Assembly (NCBI RefSeq): GCF_900105195.1
Contig: NZ_FNRX01000002.1
Span: 2,232,001 to 2,296,000 of the forward strand
Length of the DNA: 64,000 bases
From: Rhodococcus pyridinivorans
Lineage (GTDB): Bacteria; Actinomycetota; Actinomycetes; Mycobacteriales; Mycobacteriaceae
Direction of reading: 5' to 3'
Under the pieces are notes generated by a model. That model was not told where the DNA came from. It made no database searches and saw only the letters and a list, made by a program, of their open reading frames with translations. The position numbers were made by a program, and so were the translations under genes. This document shows positions 1 through 9,667 of this stretch, piece after piece. Position 1 is the stretch's first letter; each line of letters opens with the position of its first letter.

Positions 1-116
1 CCGCAGGGTCCGGCCGAGCCGCGGACGCTCCCCTCGTCGCTCGTCGCATCTCGACGGTTCGATGACGCCTGCAGCGGGAATGCCCCGAACACAGCCCACT
101 GTTCGGAGGTTTGCCC

Positions 117-710
117 ATGACAAGCGGGAACACGAGGACCGATACCGGCCACCGACCCGATCTCGACATAGTTCTCCACGTCGACGGGGTGGAGCGTCGC
201 GTCCCGATCGACGTCCGCACCACCGTGCTCGACGCACTGCGCGACCGCCTCGGGATCACGTCCCCGAAGAAGGGATGCGATCTCGGTCAGTGCGGAGCGT
301 GCACCGTGCTGATCGACGGCCGGCGCACCCTCTCGTGCCTGGCCCTCGCCGCCTCGCACGACGGCGCCGAGATCGTCACCGCCGCCGGACTCGGCGACGG
401 GGAGATGCATCCGCTCCAGGCGCAGTTCATCGAGGACGACGCCTTCCAGTGCGGCTACTGCACCCCCGGCCAGATCTGTTCGGCCGTCGGCATGCTCGAC
501 GAGTTCGCCGACGGGGCGCCGAGTCACGTAACGGCCGATCTCGAACAGGCACCCGAACTCGACGACGACGAGATCCGGGAACGCATGAGCGGCAATCTGT
601 GCCGCTGCGCCGCCTATCCCAACATCGTCTCGGCGATCCGAACCGTCGCCGCCGGTGACAGCCGAATCGGTGTCGGCGACAGCCGCCTCGATACGGAGGA
701 GACGCGATGA
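117..710 (+). CDS. Molybdenum hydroxylase, 2Fe-2S small subunit (XDH/PaoA type)
   Basis: This is the electron-transfer subunit of a three-subunit xanthine dehydrogenase/aldehyde oxidoreductase family enzyme, about 197 aa. The plant-type [2Fe-2S] site is visible as C54, C59, C62 and C74 (CDLGQCGAC then SC). The second, helical [2Fe-2S] domain has CGYC (C112, C115) and CRC (C162, C164). I chose the ATG at 117 because GGAGG at 105-109 sits 7 nt upstream; a TTG six bases earlier is too close to it. No Tat signal is seen, unlike the periplasmic E. coli PaoA, so a cytoplasmic enzyme is inferred. The stop overlaps the start of the FAD subunit by 4 nt. The 116 bases upstream show no other feature. 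The substrate cannot be told from sequence. Confidence 0.93.
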   Translation: MTSGNTRTDTGHRPDLDIVLHVDGVERRVPIDVRTTVLDALRDRLGITSPKKGCDLGQCGACTVLIDGRRTLSCLALAASHDGAEIVTAAGLGDGEMHPLQAQFIEDDAFQCGYCTPGQICSAVGMLDEFADGAPSHVTADLEQAPELDDDEIRERMSGNLCRCAAYPNIVSAIRTVAAGDSRIGVGDSRLDTEETR

Positions 711-1708
711 GCCCCCTCCGCTACGAGCGACCGGCAGATCCCGCCGCCGCCGTCGCCGTCGTGCACGAGACACCGGGTGCGGTCTTCCTCGCGGGCGGCA
801 CGAATCTGGTCGACCACCTCAAACTCGGCGTCGCGACCCCCGATCTCCTCGTCGACGTCTCGCATCTTCCGCTCGACGCCGTGGAGGAGACGGCCGACGG
901 GGGAATCCGGGTGGGCGCCAACGTCCGCAACAGCGACCTCGCGGCGCATCCCTTCGTGCGGCGCAACTACCCGGTGCTGTCGCGCGCACTGCTCGCCGGT
1001 GCCTCACCCCAGCTCCGGAACACCGCGACCACCGGCGGCAACCTGCTCCAGCGCACGCGGTGCTCGTACTTCCGGGACGTGAGCACCCCCTGCAACAAGC
1101 GCGAACCCGGCAGCGGCTGCTCCGCCATCGGCGGATACACCCGCTACCACGCGATCCTCGGCGCCTCGGAGCACTGCGTGGCCACCCATCCGTCCGACAT
1201 GGCGGTCGCCCTGCTCGCGCTCGACGCCGAAGTCCTGGTCCTCGGCCCGGACGGCGAGCGCGCCATCGCGGTAGAGGACTTCTACCGACTCCCCGGCGAC
1301 ACACCCGAGCGCGACACCGTGCTCGAACGCGACGACCTCATCGTCGGCGTGCAGATCCCCGCGGCGCAGAGTTCGCTGTCCACCTATCGCAAGGTGCGCG
1401 ACCGGGCGTCCTACGCCTTCGCGTTGGTCTCCGTAGCGGCCGAGATGACCGTTGCGGACGGGACGATCACCGGGTGCCGCATCGCATTCGGTGGGGTCGC
1501 ACACCGGCCCTGGCGGGCACACCGCGCGGAGGAAGCACTCCTCGGGCAACAACCCTCCGACGAGGTCTTCGCTGCGGCGGCCGAGGCCGAACTCGCCGAC
1601 GCGAGTCCCCTCGACGGCAACGCCTACAAGATTCCGCTGCTGCGGCGAACCGTGGTGGCGACCCTGCGCGAACTCGACGAACGACGGGAACGAGGTGGAT
1701 CCGCATGA
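707..1708 (+). CDS. Molybdenum hydroxylase, FAD-binding medium subunit (PaoB/YagS-like)
   Basis: This 333-aa subunit carries FAD and passes electrons from the iron-sulfur subunit to the final acceptor. The N-terminal FAD-binding signature FLAGGTNLVDHLK is followed by a TGGNLLQRTRC segment. An insertion with four cysteines (C119, C129, C138, C157; TPCNK, SGCSA, EHC) resembles the extra [4Fe-4S] site known in E. coli PaoB and in 4-hydroxybenzoyl-CoA reductase beta subunit; ordinary xanthine dehydrogenases lack it. The start overlaps the upstream stop (ATGA) and the end overlaps the next start, so all three subunits are probably translated in a coupled way. The product is likely a PaoABC-like aldehyde oxidoreductase, but specificity is inference. 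Confidence 0.92.
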   Translation: MSPLRYERPADPAAAVAVVHETPGAVFLAGGTNLVDHLKLGVATPDLLVDVSHLPLDAVEETADGGIRVGANVRNSDLAAHPFVRRNYPVLSRALLAGASPQLRNTATTGGNLLQRTRCSYFRDVSTPCNKREPGSGCSAIGGYTRYHAILGASEHCVATHPSDMAVALLALDAEVLVLGPDGERAIAVEDFYRLPGDTPERDTVLERDDLIVGVQIPAAQSSLSTYRKVRDRASYAFALVSVAAEMTVADGTITGCRIAFGGVAHRPWRAHRAEEALLGQQPSDEVFAAAAEAELADASPLDGNAYKIPLLRRTVVATLRELDERRERGGSA

Positions 1709-3828
1709 GCCCCGAGCCGATCCGAGCAGGTGGACGCTCCACCGCGCGCATCGACGGACCGGCGAAGGTCGCCGGGACGGCACCGTACGCCTACGAGCAC
1801 CCGGTCGACGATCCCGCCTACCTCGTACCGCTCACCTCCACCATCGCCCGTGGACGCGTCGACCGCATCGACACCGCCGCCGCAGAAGCGGTGCCCGGGG
1901 TGCTGAAGGTCCTCACTCCCTGGAACGCCCCACGTCTCACCGAAGAGGCCGAGGACGAGTACTCCGTCCTGCAGACACCCGACGTGCTGTACCGGGGTCA
2001 GATCATCGGCGCGGTCGTCGCGGAGACCTTCGAGATCGCCCGGGAGGCATGCTCGCTCCTGAAGGTCGAGTACAGCGAGGAACCGCACGACGCGCTCTTC
2101 CGCGCCGACCATCCTGACGCGTACACACCCGAGACCGTCAACGGCGGCTACGAACCCGACACCGAGCGAGGCGACGTCGACGCGGCGTTCGCCCGCGCCG
2201 AGACGGTGATCGATCAGTGGTACTCCACCCCTGAGGAACACAACAATCCACTCGAACCGCACACCGTGGTCGCGATCTGGCGGAACGACGTCGTGCCGTC
2301 GAACAGTGAGACCGACGGATACACTCTGACGCTGTACACCTCGACGCAACATCCGCACGGTGTCGTCGAGACCCTCGCGCCGGTCTTCGGTCTCGACGCG
2401 GCCCGGATGCGGGTGGTCTGTCCGTACATCGGTGGGGGATTCGGTTCCAAGGGCGGTCCTCACGCGCACGACGTCCTCGGCGGACTCGCGGCGCGGGCCC
2501 TGGCCGGGAAAGCGATCAAGTTCGCGGTCTCCCGACCAGACATGTTCGGTTACGTCGGGTACCGCGCTCCGACCGCCTCGCACATCCGGCTCGCGGCCGA
2601 CAGTGACGGCAAGCTCACCGGTCTCGTGCACGAGGCGTTCGCCCAGTCGTCCCGGGTCACCGAATTCGTCGAACAGGCGGGGGTGCCGCTGCGCAATCTC
2701 TACGACGTCGCCAACGCCCGTACGTCGCATCGCGCGATCACCCTCGACGTGCCGGCGCCGTTCTGGATGCGCGCGCCAGGTGAAGCGCCGGGCATGTTCG
2801 CCGGCGAGGTCGCGATGGACGAGCTCGCCGCCGAACTCGGGATCGACCCGATCGAACTGCGCATCCGCAACGAACCCGAGTCGGATCCGGAGACGGGAAA
2901 GCCGTGGTCGTCGCGCCGACTCGTCGAATGCCTCCGCGAAGGAGCGCAGCGATTCGGATGGGATCCGTCCGACCGCGAACCCGGCCGCCGGCGGCAGGGC
3001 AACACCCTGATCGGTACCGGCATGGCGGTCGCGACCTATCCCCACATGGTCAATCCCGGCTCGGAAGCCCAGATCCGGCACCTCGGGGAGGGGCGCTACT
3101 CCGTCCGTATCGGAGCGACCGACCTCGGTACGGGTGCGTGGACGACCCTGACCCTCATCGCCGCAGACGCACTCGGATGCCGACCGGAGGACGTGGACCT
3201 CGAGATCGGCGACAGCGCACTGCCCAACGGCACGGTGGCCGGCGGGTCGTCGGGCACCTCGTCCTGGGGAACCGCGATCGTCACGGCCGCAGAGCAATTC
3301 GGCAAACGTTTCGGCGACGACCCGCCGGTGGGTGCCGAACTGTCCGCGTCGGCAGCCGAGAACCGCGAACTCGAGCACTACACCGCGCAGTCCTTCGGTG
3401 TGCACTTCGCCGAGGTGCACGTCGACGCCGATACCGGCGAGATCCGGGTGCCCCGGATGTTCGGTCTGTTCTCCGTGGGACGGGTGATCAATCCGCGAAC
3501 CGCGCGTTCGCAGGTCATCGGCGGGATGTCCTTCGGGATCTCGATGGCGCTCTTCGAGGAGAGCATCCGCGACGCGCGTTTCGGGCACGTCGTCAACCAC
3601 GATCTGTCCGAATACCACGTGCCGACACACGCCGACATCCGCCGGGTCGAAGCGGATTGGCTCGATGACGAGGACCTGCACGCGACACCCATGGGGTCGC
3701 GGGGGATCGGTGAGATCGGGATCGTGGGCAGCGCCGCGGCGGTCGTCAACGCCCTGTGGCACGCGACCGGAGTGCGGGTCCGGAACCTGCCGGCCCACCT
3801 CGACGACCTGCTGGCCGGACTGCCCTGA
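1705..3828 (+). CDS. Molybdenum hydroxylase, molybdopterin-binding large subunit (PaoC/XdhB-like)
   Basis: This 707-aa catalytic subunit holds the molybdenum cofactor. An N-terminal aldehyde oxidase a/b-hammerhead domain (GRSTARIDGPAKVAGTAPYA) precedes the Mo-pterin domains, with GGGFGSKGG near residue 245 and a C-terminal GIGEIGIVG whose glutamate matches the catalytic base of the family. The ATG at 1705 overlaps the FAD-subunit stop. The frame stays open well upstream of this start, but that part overlaps the FAD gene and is not protein-like. No molybdenum cofactor maturation chaperone (XdhC/PaoD) lies next to it in the window. A strong hairpin terminator follows. Confidence 0.93.
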   Translation: MSPEPIRAGGRSTARIDGPAKVAGTAPYAYEHPVDDPAYLVPLTSTIARGRVDRIDTAAAEAVPGVLKVLTPWNAPRLTEEAEDEYSVLQTPDVLYRGQIIGAVVAETFEIAREACSLLKVEYSEEPHDALFRADHPDAYTPETVNGGYEPDTERGDVDAAFARAETVIDQWYSTPEEHNNPLEPHTVVAIWRNDVVPSNSETDGYTLTLYTSTQHPHGVVETLAPVFGLDAARMRVVCPYIGGGFGSKGGPHAHDVLGGLAARALAGKAIKFAVSRPDMFGYVGYRAPTASHIRLAADSDGKLTGLVHEAFAQSSRVTEFVEQAGVPLRNLYDVANARTSHRAITLDVPAPFWMRAPGEAPGMFAGEVAMDELAAELGIDPIELRIRNEPESDPETGKPWSSRRLVECLREGAQRFGWDPSDREPGRRRQGNTLIGTGMAVATYPHMVNPGSEAQIRHLGEGRYSVRIGATDLGTGAWTTLTLIAADALGCRPEDVDLEIGDSALPNGTVAGGSSGTSSWGTAIVTAAEQFGKRFGDDPPVGAELSASAAENRELEHYTAQSFGVHFAEVHVDADTGEIRVPRMFGLFSVGRVINPRTARSQVIGGMSFGISMALFEESIRDARFGHVVNHDLSEYHVPTHADIRRVEADWLDDEDLHATPMGSRGIGEIGIVGSAAAVVNALWHATGVRVRNLPAHLDDLLAGLP

Positions 3829-3839
3829 CACACCGGATC

Positions 3840-3883
3840 GGAGGCGGGACGAGCGCGCGGAAACGGTCGCTCGTCCCGCCTCC
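3840..3883 (+). terminator. Hairpin terminator after the molybdenum hydroxylase operon
   Basis: A perfect 16-bp inverted repeat (GGAGGCGGGACGAGCG at 3840-3855, its complement at 3868-3883) has a 12-nt loop and sits 12 nt after the stop codon. There is no long T tract, which is usual in high-GC actinobacteria. Confidence 0.8.
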
Positions 3884-4059
3884 GGTTTCCCCGCACAGGG
3901 CAGTCGGGAGGGTGTTCTCGCGGTGCCCTCGCGAAGTTGTCGGTGGCACCCGCCACACTGTGCTCGAGGTCTCTCTCGTGCGCGCTGCGGCGACACGCCG
4001 AGACACGCCCGAAACGCCGTGGAGGGAGGGGCGCGACCTGGGAATATCACCTTTGTAAG

Positions 4060-4107
4060 TCACAACATCCTGGGTTCTGTGTATCCGACGGACACAAGGT
4101 GTAGTGT
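4060..4107 (+). promoter_or_regulatory. Two candidate NrdR boxes and -10 of nrdHIEF
   Basis: ACACAAGGTGTAGTGT at 4092-4107 is close to the NrdR box consensus (ACACWATATYTWGTGT). A weaker partner, TCACAACATCCTGGGT, lies at 4060-4075. The two start points are 32 bp apart, about three helical turns, the spacing known for paired NrdR boxes upstream of ribonucleotide reductase operons. TAGTGT at 4102-4107 could serve as the -10 hexamer, so repressor binding would cover the promoter. A leader of about 120 nt runs from there to nrdH and ends in a small hairpin (4206-4219) just before the ribosome-binding site. Confidence 0.6.
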
Positions 4108-4237
4108 CTAGACCGCTGGAGGGCCACAAGTGCCGACGATCTCTCGGGGAAGCGGGATCGGACGGATGAGTGGGCTTCCGGGTAACGCACAGCAGTCAGT
4201 CGTCAGGCCGCCCACGGCCGTCGGAAAAGGGGCATTC

Positions 4238-4468
4238 ATGAACATCACCGTCTATACCAAGCCTGCCTGCGTCCAGTGCACCGCCACCTACCGCGCCCTC
4301 GACAAGGCCGGCATCGAGTACGACGTCGTCGACATCAGTGAGAACCCCGAGGCCCGCGACTACGTCATGGCGCTGGGATACCTCCAGGCGCCCGTCGTCG
4401 TCGCCGGCGACGACCACTGGTCGGGCTTCCGCCCCGATCGCATCAAGGCGCTTACCGTCGCTGCCTGA
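4238..4468 (+). CDS. nrdH: Glutaredoxin-like protein NrdH
   Basis: This 76-aa thioredoxin-fold hydrogen donor reduces the class Ib ribonucleotide reductase. The redox motif CVQC is at C11-C14, in MNITVYTKPACVQC. The C-terminal half has APVVV and SGFRPDRIK, which match NrdH and mark reduction by thioredoxin reductase rather than glutathione. The ATG at 4238 is preceded by GGAAAAGG at 4223-4230; an in-frame extension upstream to 4130 is not NrdH-like. It is the first gene of nrdHIEF, with 109 nt holding two hairpins before nrdI. NrdR control is probable from the boxes upstream. Confidence 0.96.
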   Translation: MNITVYTKPACVQCTATYRALDKAGIEYDVVDISENPEARDYVMALGYLQAPVVVAGDDHWSGFRPDRIKALTVAA

Positions 4469-4472
4469 GCCC

Positions 4473-4539
4473 GGGCCGCGTTCGCCGCGGCCCGATCGTC
4501 GTCGTCTCCGGGCGGACGTGTTCTTCCGTGTCCGCCCGG
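4473..4539 (+). other. Two GC-rich hairpins between nrdH and nrdI
   Basis: GGGCCGCG (4473-4480) pairs with CGCGGCCC (4486-4493) across a 5-nt loop. CCGGGCGGAC (4508-4517) pairs with GTCCGCCCGG (4530-4539) across 12 nt. They may be partial terminators or RNA processing/stability elements that set nrdH expression above nrdIEF. That role is inference. Confidence 0.5.
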
Positions 4540-4577
4540 GCCGGTCTTCGCAATCGAATGAAGAGTGGTGACTACCG

Positions 4578-5030
4578 ATGGCTTCGCTGGGGTCGATCCC
4601 GGGAACATCGCTGGTGTACTTCTCGAGTACATCCGAGAACACCCACCGATTCGTGCAGAAACTCGGGTTTCCGGCCAGCCGTATCCCATTGCACGATCGT
4701 GAGGGGAATTTCGAGGTCCACGATCCGTACGTGCTGATCGTGCCGACCTACGGTGGCGGGACGACCGCCACGGGCCGTGATACCCGCTACGTTCCCAGGC
4801 AGGTCATCCGATTCCTCAACAACGAGCACAATCGGGGCCTGATCCGCGGTGTCATCGCGGCGGGTAACACCAACTTCGGCGACTCGTACTGTTTCGCGGG
4901 AGACATCGTCTCGCGCAAGTGCAAGGTGCCGTATCTGTACCGGTTCGAGTTGATGGGCACGACCGACGACGTCGAGCGTGTCCGCGACGGTCTCGCCCGA
5001 TTCTGGGAGTCCGTTCTCCAGAACGCCTGA
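4578..5030 (+). CDS. nrdI: NrdI, flavodoxin-like activator of class Ib ribonucleotide reductase
   Basis: This 150-aa protein binds FMN and, in characterised class Ib systems, delivers oxidant to NrdF to assemble the dimanganese-tyrosyl radical cofactor. The N-terminal [15 protein letters not shown] is the phosphate-binding loop of the NrdI flavodoxin fold. VPTYGGG and the later [14 protein letters not shown] segment form the flavin-binding 50s and 90s loops. The length is typical (about 130-160 aa). It lies 83 nt upstream of nrdE, in the same operon. Confidence 0.96.
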   Translation: MASLGSIPGTSLVYFSSTSENTHRFVQKLGFPASRIPLHDREGNFEVHDPYVLIVPTYGGGTTATGRDTRYVPRQVIRFLNNEHNRGLIRGVIAAGNTNFGDSYCFAGDIVSRKCKVPYLYRFELMGTTDDVERVRDGLARFWESVLQNA

Positions 5031-5113
5031 GCCACATCCGTATCCGTATTCGACGCGCGTCGCGGACGTGACTGCGCGGCCGTTTCCTAACTCCGACAAG
5101 TGGGGACAGCACT

Positions 5114-8100
5114 GTGACCATTACCGATCCCGCTCCCGCCACGAGCGCACACCTCGACGATTCGCTCAAGGATCTCGACTACCACGCGCTCAACGCGATG
5201 TTGAATCTGTACGGCCCCAACGGCGAGATCCAGTTCGACAAGGATGTGGCCGCCGCCCGTCAGTACTTCCTGCAGCACGTCAACCAGAACACGGTCTTTT
5301 TCCACAACCTCGACGAGAAGCTCGACTACCTCGTCGAGGAGAACTACTACGAGCCCGAGGTGCTCGAGAAGTATTCGCGCGCATTCGTCAAATCGCTGTT
5401 CGAGCACGCATATTCGAAGAAGTTCCGGTTCCCGACCTTCCTCGGTGCGTTCAAGTACTACACCTCGTACACGCTCAAGACGTTCGACGGCAAGCGCTAC
5501 CTTGAGCGTTTCGAGGACCGTGTGTGCATGGTCGCGCTGACGCTCGCCGACGGCGACGAGATCCTCGCCCGGCACCTCGTCGACGAGATCATCTCGGGTC
5601 GTTTCCAGCCGGCCACCCCGACCTTCCTCAACTCGGGCAAGAAGCAGCGCGGCGAGCCCGTCTCGTGCTTTCCCGCCGGTACGCTCATCGACACGATCGA
5701 CGGGCAGCGGGCTATCGAGACCCTGCAGGCGGGGGATCTGGTCCTGTCGCACGACGGGGCGTACCACGCGGTCGAGGAGCTGATCGAGAACCCGAATGAT
5801 CAAGCCTTGGTGTCGATTTCGCACTTCGGGCACAAAGAGCCGATTCGGTGCACTCCGGAGCATCCTATCCTGGTGTGGACCGAGCGTGATGTCGAGACCT
5901 TGATCGACGGCGATGGAGCGGATCCCTTCAACGGTTTCGTATGGCTCGCTGCCCAGGACGTGCGCCCGACCGACTTCATTGTCACCGCGGCGCCGTTGGG
6001 TGAGCGCGACAAGCGCGTTTTCGACCTCATGGACCATGTTGGTAATGGACTGTACGAAGAGGTCGATGGTCTGATTCGTAAGGTGAACGTTGATGCCAAG
6101 CAGCGTCACAGTCAGCGCTTCGTCGGTGTCAACCGATACGTCGAGGAATCGTACGAGTTCGGACTGATTCTCGGCTGGTATGTTGCCGAGGGCTACGTAT
6201 CCAAGCGTGCGGGTGTCGATGGTGTGCAACCCAATGGTGTTCACTTCACTCTCGGTGCACACGAGGTCGAGTACCAGGCAGATCTGGCGGCGGCGTTCAA
6301 GCAAGTATTCGGCGTCGAACTCTCTCAGTCCACCAACCAGTCGGACCACTCGACCAAGATGGGTTGCAACAGCAAGGTGGTGGCGTCATTGCTGCTGTCG
6401 CTTGCCGGGACCGGTTACAGTACGAAACGCCTGACGCGCGATGTCATGACTGCCGATGAAGAGTTTCAGCGCGGTCTGCTTGCGGGCTTGTTCAGGGGCG
6501 ACGGCTGCAGCACCAATGGCGGCATGATCCTCGATCTCGTCAATCCGGAACTGGTGGATCAGGTGCAGTTGATCCTGCGCCGCCTGGGCATCGTGTCGGT
6601 CGTTCGCCAGTACATCAACCAGGCGGGCAATGTGACGGGCCATGTGTTCGTCCCCGGGGTGCCCGGCACCAACGAAGACTTCATCTTCGACGTCGGCAAG
6701 AACCTGCACAACTATGTCGGGCGGAAGGGCGCCAAGCGCACGACCTATCAGGTGGCGCACGGGCGTCATGTCTACGGAATCCGTGAGATCGCGAAGACCG
6801 ACGAGACGCCGAGCAAGGTGTATAACCTGCACGTCGAGGGCACACATACCTATACGATTCGCGGCGCTGTGGTGCACAATTGCTTCCTGCTCCGCATCGA
6901 GGACAACATGGAGTCGATCGGCCGCTCCATCAACTCCGCACTGCAGCTGTCCAAGCGCGGTGGCGGTGTCGCCTTGCTGCTCAGCAACATTCGTGAGCAC
7001 GGCGCTCCGATCAAGAAGATCGAGAACCAGTCCTCCGGCGTCATCCCGATCATGAAGCTGCTCGAGGACTCCTTCTCCTACGCCAACCAGCTCGGTGCCC
7101 GTCAGGGTGCCGGTGCGGTCTACCTGCACGCGCACCACCCCGACATCTACCGCTTCCTCGACACCAAGCGCGAGAACGCCGACGAGAAGATCCGCATCAA
7201 GACCCTCTCGCTGGGCGTCGTCATCCCCGACATCACCTTCGAACTGGCGAAGAAGAACGAGGACATGTACCTGTTCTCGCCGTACGACGTCGAGCGCGTC
7301 TACGGCAAGCCCTTCGCCGACATCGACGTCACCGAGAAGTACTACGAGATGGTCGACGACAAGCGCATCCGCAAGTCGAAGATCAAGGCGCGCGAGTTCT
7401 TCCAGACCGTCGCCGAGCTGCAGTTCGAGTCGGGCTACCCCTACGTCATGTTCGAGGACACGGTGAACCGGGCCAACCCGATCGCCGGCAAGATCACGCA
7501 CTCGAACCTGTGCTCGGAGATCCTGCAGGTCTCGACTCCCTCGGAGTTCAACGACGACCTGTCCTACAGCCATGTGGGCAAGGACATCTCGTGCAACCTC
7601 GGCTCGCTGAACATCGCGAAGACGATGGACTCGCCCGACTTCGCGCAGACCATCGAGGTCGCCATCCGCGGCCTGACGGCCGTCTCCGACCAGACGACGA
7701 TCTCGTCGGTGCCGTCGATCGAGCGGGGCAACAACGAATCCCACGCCATCGGCCTCGGCCAGATGAACCTGCACGGCTTCCTCGCCCGCGAGCACATCTT
7801 CTACGGGTCCGAAGAAGGCGTCGACTTCACGAACATCTACTTCTACACCGTGCTGTTCCACGCCCTGCGTGCGTCGAACAAGATCGCGATCGAGCGCGGC
7901 TCGTACTTCAAGGGCTTCCCGGAGTCGAAGTACGCCTCGGGTGAGTTCTTCGACAAGTACACCGATCAGGTGTGGGAGCCGGCGACCGAACGGGTCCGTC
8001 AGCTGTTCGCCGAGTCGGACATCGCGATCCCCACGCAGCAGGACTGGCGCGAGCTGAAGGAGTCCGTGCAGAAGCACGGCATCTACAACCAGAACCTGCA

Positions 8101-8494
8101 GGCGGTTCCGCCCACCGGTTCGATCTCGTACATCAACCACTCGACGAGCTCGATCCACCCGGTCGCGTCGAAGATCGAGATCCGCAAGGAGGGCAAGATC
8201 GGGCGTGTCTACTACCCGGCGCCCTACATGACGAACGAGAATCTCGAGTACTTCCAGGATGCCTACGAGATCGGCTACGAGAAGATCATCGACACCTACG
8301 CTGCCGCGACGCAGCACGTCGACCAGGGGCTGTCGCTGACGCTGTTCTTCAAGGACACCGTCACCACCCGCGACGTGAACAAGGCCCAGATCTACGCGTG
8401 GCGCAAGGGAATCAAGACCCTGTACTACATCCGCCTGCGGCAGATGGCGCTCGAGGGCACCGAGGTGGAGGGTTGCGTCTCCTGCATGTTGTGA
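5114..8494 (+). CDS. nrdE: Ribonucleotide reductase class Ib alpha subunit NrdE, intein-containing precursor
   Basis: NrdE reduces ribonucleoside diphosphates to deoxyribonucleotides together with NrdF. The encoded precursor is 1126 aa; removal of a 405-aa intein (residues 185-589) leaves 721 aa, the normal NrdE length. Extein landmarks are [12 protein letters not shown] before the insertion and [13 protein letters not shown] after it. Further on are [10 protein letters not shown] with the thiyl-radical cysteine, [11 protein letters not shown] with the partner redox cysteine, and a C-terminal CVSC that exchanges electrons with NrdH. The start is GTG 5114, with GGGGACAG upstream. The reading frame runs unbroken through the intein. 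Function requires protein splicing, because the intein sits immediately before the redox-active cysteine (E. coli NrdA Cys225 equivalent). Confidence 0.97.
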   Translation: MTITDPAPATSAHLDDSLKDLDYHALNAMLNLYGPNGEIQFDKDVAAARQYFLQHVNQNTVFFHNLDEKLDYLVEENYYEPEVLEKYSRAFVKSLFEHAYSKKFRFPTFLGAFKYYTSYTLKTFDGKRYLERFEDRVCMVALTLADGDEILARHLVDEIISGRFQPATPTFLNSGKKQRGEPVSCFPAGTLIDTIDGQRAIETLQAGDLVLSHDGAYHAVEELIENPNDQALVSISHFGHKEPIRCTPEHPILVWTERDVETLIDGDGADPFNGFVWLAAQDVRPTDFIVTAAPLGERDKRVFDLMDHVGNGLYEEVDGLIRKVNVDAKQRHSQRFVGVNRYVEESYEFGLILGWYVAEGYVSKRAGVDGVQPNGVHFTLGAHEVEYQADLAAAFKQVFGVELSQSTNQSDHSTKMGCNSKVVASLLLSLAGTGYSTKRLTRDVMTADEEFQRGLLAGLFRGDGCSTNGGMILDLVNPELVDQVQLILRRLGIVSVVRQYINQAGNVTGHVFVPGVPGTNEDFIFDVGKNLHNYVGRKGAKRTTYQVAHGRHVYGIREIAKTDETPSKVYNLHVEGTHTYTIRGAVVHNCFLLRIEDNMESIGRSINSALQLSKRGGGVALLLSNIREHGAPIKKIENQSSGVIPIMKLLEDSFSYANQLGARQGAGAVYLHAHHPDIYRFLDTKRENADEKIRIKTLSLGVVIPDITFELAKKNEDMYLFSPYDVERVYGKPFADIDVTEKYYEMVDDKRIRKSKIKAREFFQTVAELQFESGYPYVMFEDTVNRANPIAGKITHSNLCSEILQVSTPSEFNDDLSYSHVGKDISCNLGSLNIAKTMDSPDFAQTIEVAIRGLTAVSDQTTISSVPSIERGNNESHAIGLGQMNLHGFLAREHIFYGSEEGVDFTNIYFYTVLFHALRASNKIAIERGSYFKGFPESKYASGEFFDKYTDQVWEPATERVRQLFAESDIAIPTQQDWRELKESVQKHGIYNQNLQAVPPTGSISYINHSTSSIHPVASKIEIRKEGKIGRVYYPAPYMTNENLEYFQDAYEIGYEKIIDTYAAATQHVDQGLSLTLFFKDTVTTRDVNKAQIYAWRKGIKTLYYIRLRQMALEGTEVEGCVSCML
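5666..6880 (+). mobile_element. Intein with LAGLIDADG (DOD) homing endonuclease in NrdE
   Basis: This 405-residue in-frame insertion begins with Cys185 (block A, CFPAGTLI) and ends with His588-Asn589 before extein Cys590 (block G, AVVHN/C). The splicing block B is [10 protein letters not shown] (residues 246-255), with the usual TxxH histidine at 250. Block F is [16 protein letters not shown]. The central endonuclease has both dodecapeptide motifs: [12 protein letters not shown] (351-362, acidic E359) and [12 protein letters not shown] (455-466, acidic D463). All splicing residues are present, so canonical Cys/Asn-Cys splicing is expected. Codons in the insertion are visibly richer in A/T-ended forms (gat, aat, gtt) than the flanking extein, consistent with horizontal origin. 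The exact activity of the endonuclease cannot be judged. Confidence 0.95.
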
Positions 8495-8542
8495 CCCTGC
8501 TCCACGACAGTCTTTGCATCAGCACACAATTCAGGTAGGTAA

Positions 8543-9547
<1,005 letters not shown>

Positions 9548-9580
9548 CGTAGACGTTCTCTGTCACCGGCCCGAACGCAT

Positions 9581-9623
9581 CGATCCCGTACACCGGGCGC
9601 AGCAGCGCCCGTGTGCGGGATCG
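9581..9623 (+). terminator. Hairpin terminator after nrdF
   Basis: CGATCCCGTACACCGGGCG (9581-9599) pairs, with one or two bulges, with CGCCCGTGTGCGGGATCG (about 9606-9623). A short T run (cttttc) follows. It ends 45 nt before the arabinosyltransferase gene. Confidence 0.7.
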
Positions 9624-9653
9624 CGTGCTTTTCGCGGCCCGGCCCGTCCCCGA

Positions 9654-9659
9654 TAGCAT
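9654..9659 (+). promoter_or_regulatory. Candidate -10 (TAGCAT), leaderless promoter of the emb-like gene
   Basis: TAGCAT lies 8 nt before GTG 9668, and no Shine-Dalgarno sequence precedes that codon. This fits a transcript starting at or next to the start codon and supports 9668 over the earlier in-frame GTG at 9611, which lies inside the terminator. Confidence 0.5.
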
Positions 9660-9667
9660 CGCTCCTC

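Noticed and set aside
655..1704. Open frame continuing upstream of the molybdopterin subunit, giving an apparent 1057-aa protein
   Set aside because: It overlaps the small and FAD subunits, its translation is Arg/Pro-rich and non-protein-like, and the ATG at 1705 has the expected 4-nt overlap.
1624..4050. 808-aa open frame on the minus strand
   Set aside because: Shadow of the molybdenum hydroxylase genes: antisense, Arg/Asp-rich, no motifs, no ribosome-binding site. The same applies to 6386-8317 (-), 15839-18151 (-), 34831-36834 (-) and 60070-62922 (-).
4130..4237. N-terminal extension of NrdH from a GTG at 4130
   Set aside because: NrdH begins at MNITVYTKPACVQC with a ribosome-binding site before ATG 4238; the extension lies in the operon leader.
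5666..6880. Insertion in nrdE as a frameshift artefact or a separate gene
   Set aside because: The frame is continuous, the junctions are perfect intein boundaries and the extein halves join to a normal NrdE.
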